Part shown: positions 7,682 through 8,864 of the stretch, in pieces
Numbering within the stretch: position 1 is the first letter of the stretch
How the letters are laid out: each line of letters opens with the position of its first letter
From: Oxalobacteraceae bacterium
GTDB lineage: Bacteria; Pseudomonadota; Gammaproteobacteria; Burkholderiales; Burkholderiaceae_D
Length of the DNA: 8,864 nucleotides
Direction: 5' to 3'
NCBI GenBank assembly: GCA_947453015.1
Contig: CANGFL010000042.1
Location: 1 to 8,864 of the forward strand
Notes under the pieces: model-generated
Database searches by the model: none
What the model was told of the DNA's origin: nothing
Seen by the model: only the letters and a program-made list of their open reading frames with translations
Program-made: the position numbers and the translations under genes

Positions 7682-8356
7682 ATGCGCGTCTTTACCACCA
7701 CGCCCGTGTTTCTTTTGCTGGCGCTAGCGATGTCATCCACTCAAGGACAAAACGCACCGGCGGCTTCACCGCCTGCTGCAGCGAAACCAGCAGAGACTAA
7801 AGCGGATCCTAAGACTGACACCAAAGCCGATACTTCGAAGGTAAATGCGAAAGCTGCTGCAGCTGCTGCACCTGCTGCCGCCAAACCTACCGCTGCTGCA
7901 ACGGATGCTAAAAAACCTTTAGATGTCTCTAACAAGCCTGCAACACCTGCAGTGGCTGATACCAAGCCCGATGCAAAAAAACCAGCCGCCGGTGCAACGC
8001 CTGCAGCAGCAGGTACTGCAGATGATGGTGCCGCAGCGAAAACAGCTAAGGCTGACGGGCCACCTTGTGTCGTCGCTGAATTTCGAGCTATCGGCATTGA
8101 TGAGCAAGACGTGTCTAAGCGCCGCTCGCGCGCGCTGAGCTGGCTACAGCAACGTTCCAAGCAATGCTCGGTTGAACAACTACTGATGATTAGAAATAAC
8201 CGCTCCCAATGGATGGGTACAGCGGATTCAGCAAAACTGGCTTCGGTGGTGGATTCACTACTAGAGGCGATTGCTGCAGAAAATCCTAGAGTGGCAACGC
8301 TACTTTACGGCACGCCACCACCACCGCCTCCGCCCGGCGGCGAAGACAAAAAATAA
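7682..8356 (+). CDS. predicted exported Ala/Lys/Pro-rich protein, possible MotB partner
   Basis: I do not recognise this 224-residue protein. A signal-peptide-like N-terminus (Met-Arg, then hydrophobic residues 8-17) suggests export; no AxA site or lipobox is clear, and cleavage near residue 22-24 is a guess. Residues 24-126 are low-complexity Ala, Lys, Pro, Thr and Asp, like a flexible periplasmic spacer that could cross or bind peptidoglycan. A compact C-terminal domain follows (about 127-209) with PPCVVAEF, helix-rich sequence including SRALSWLQQRSKQCSVEQLL (149-168), and Cys129 and Cys162, which could pair in the periplasm. The end is seven prolines (212-218) and GGEDKK. The ATG is 5 bases after motB with its Shine-Dalgarno inside motB, so co-expression is likely. 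By position it may be a stator accessory protein, in the way MotC/MotE or MotX/MotY are elsewhere, but I see no sequence similarity to those. Confidence 0.8.
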   Translation: MRVFTTTPVFLLLALAMSSTQGQNAPAASPPAAAKPAETKADPKTDTKADTSKVNAKAAAAAAPAAAKPTAAATDAKKPLDVSNKPATPAVADTKPDAKKPAAGATPAAAGTADDGAAAKTAKADGPPCVVAEFRAIGIDEQDVSKRRSRALSWLQQRSKQCSVEQLLMIRNNRSQWMGTADSAKLASVVDSLLEAIAAENPRVATLLYGTPPPPPPPGGEDKK

Positions 8357-8375
8357 GTGGTGGTTAGATTTCTGT

Positions 8376-8424
8376 TTGAGACTTGAGACTTGAGACTTGC
8401 GATTTGAGGCTTAAGAATTGAGAC
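8376..8424 (+). repeat. seven tandem copies of a degenerate 7-bp repeat
   Basis: The unit is TTGAGAC. Copies 1-3 (8376-8396) and 7 (8418-8424) are exact; copy 4 is TTGCGAT, copy 5 TTGAGGC and copy 6 TTAAGAA. The array begins 19 bases after the stop of the motB-linked gene and ends 1 base before the convergent gene's stop codon. It fills most of the 69-bp gap between the genes. No intrinsic terminator with a T tract is visible in this gap. Confidence 0.9.
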
Positions 8425-8425
8425 T

Positions 8426-8864
8426 TTAGCCGTCGCGACCCATCATCAAAAAGGAAGGAATAGCTGATTTAACTCGCGAACGCGGAGCAACACCTGTAGG
8501 TGCACTTTCAGTCGGTACTGGGCGCTTAGTTGCAGGCTCAGCCGATGAATTACGAACAGCGCGAAAGCGATCCAATATCGAACCACTGACTTTGTGAGTC
8601 AGGGTCGCTTGTTTAGATGAAGAACGCACATCGGCTTCAGTTTGTCCGAGCTGTTCAATAGAGCGACCGAAATCAAGGAAGTTCTCGCGTATCTCTTGAT
8701 TGCTAGTCATAACGAAGAATTCATTCCCAAAAAAGTCGCCAGCACTGGTGCTATACATCACTGGTGGCGAAAGGAAGAAACCTGCACTAAACGATTTGGA
8801 GAAAATACCTTCATAGGTATTTAAGTTATCCACGCGACTAGGCACAATCACCAACTTTGGTGGA
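8426..8864 (-). CDS. unrecognised protein, C-terminal part only
   Basis: The minus strand is open from the right window edge to a TAA at 8428-8426, giving at least 145 residues. Reading continues in frame past any internal TTG or GTG up to the edge (Pro-Pro-Lys precedes Leu-Val-Ile-Val), so the true start lies outside. The first visible part is strand-like and hydrophobic (KLVIVPSRVDNL, then FSAGFFLSPPVMY). A predicted helical stretch follows around EIRENFLDFGRSIEQL, and the last 50 residues are polar, rich in Ser, Pro, Ala, Thr and Arg, looking disordered. There are no Cys residues, no membrane segment and no motif I can name. It is convergent with the motB pair, so a link to motility is not implied. 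Codon use and composition match its neighbours, which supports a real gene. Confidence 0.65.
   Translation of the reverse strand, partial: PPKLVIVPSRVDNLNTYEGIFSKSFSAGFFLSPPVMYSTSAGDFFGNEFFVMTSNQEIRENFLDFGRSIEQLGQTEADVRSSSKQATLTHKVSGSILDRFRAVRNSSAEPATKRPVPTESAPTGVAPRSRVKSAIPSFLMMGRDG

Noticed and set aside
7741..8160. 139-codon Ala-rich minus-strand frame opposite the exported protein
   Set aside because: It is the antisense reading of GCT/GCA repeats in the Ala-rich spacer; the plus-strand gene has the Shine-Dalgarno, coupling and a plausible folded domain.
8324..8340. CCGCC/GGCGG inverted repeat near the end of the exported-protein gene as a terminator
   Set aside because: Only five base pairs, and no T run follows; it arises from proline and glycine codons.

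Overview
The window reads as ordinary chromosomal DNA of a flagellated Gram-negative bacterium, most likely a member of the Pseudomonadota. Supporting points are a Kup potassium transporter, a periplasmic gamma-glutamyltransferase, a MotB stator protein with a peptidoglycan-binding domain, and a short-chain (HTD2/MaoC-like) acyl-CoA hydratase. Base composition looks close to 50% GC throughout by eye, with no visible compositional break, transposase, integrase, tRNA, CRISPR array or phage gene. I could not fix the class. The MotB linker resembles the alphaproteobacterial style, while Kup and the hydratase would fit several classes.

Layout, left to right. (1) 1-837, minus: hotdog-fold acyl-CoA hydratase/dehydratase, cut by the left edge a few residues before its probable end. 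(2) 838-1095: divergent intergenic region with a perfect -10 hexamer facing right. (3) 1096-2661, plus: GT39/ArnT-like polytopic membrane glycosyltransferase. (4) 2773-4716, plus: Kup potassium transporter, complete. (5) 4748-6499, minus: secreted gamma-glutamyltranspeptidase, convergent with kup. A rho-independent terminator stem is built into its last codons. (6) 6663-7676, plus: MotB with an unusually acidic cytoplasmic tail. (7) 7682-8356, plus: a predicted exported Ala/Lys/Pro-rich protein, 5 bases after motB and probably translationally coupled to it. (8) 8376-8424: seven degenerate tandem copies of a 7-bp unit between convergent genes. (9) 8426-8864, minus: 3' end of an unrecognised gene.

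Most genes are unrelated housekeeping or envelope functions. The only pair that clearly works together is motB plus the downstream exported protein. No motA is next to them: the gene on the other side is the divergent ggt. The pair is the best candidate here for something not well described, a periplasmic accessory factor of the flagellar stator. I see no strong case for a wholly new multi-gene system. Promoter calls are by eye and weak; the gene calls for Kup, GGT, MotB, the GT39 protein and the hydratase are firm at family level.
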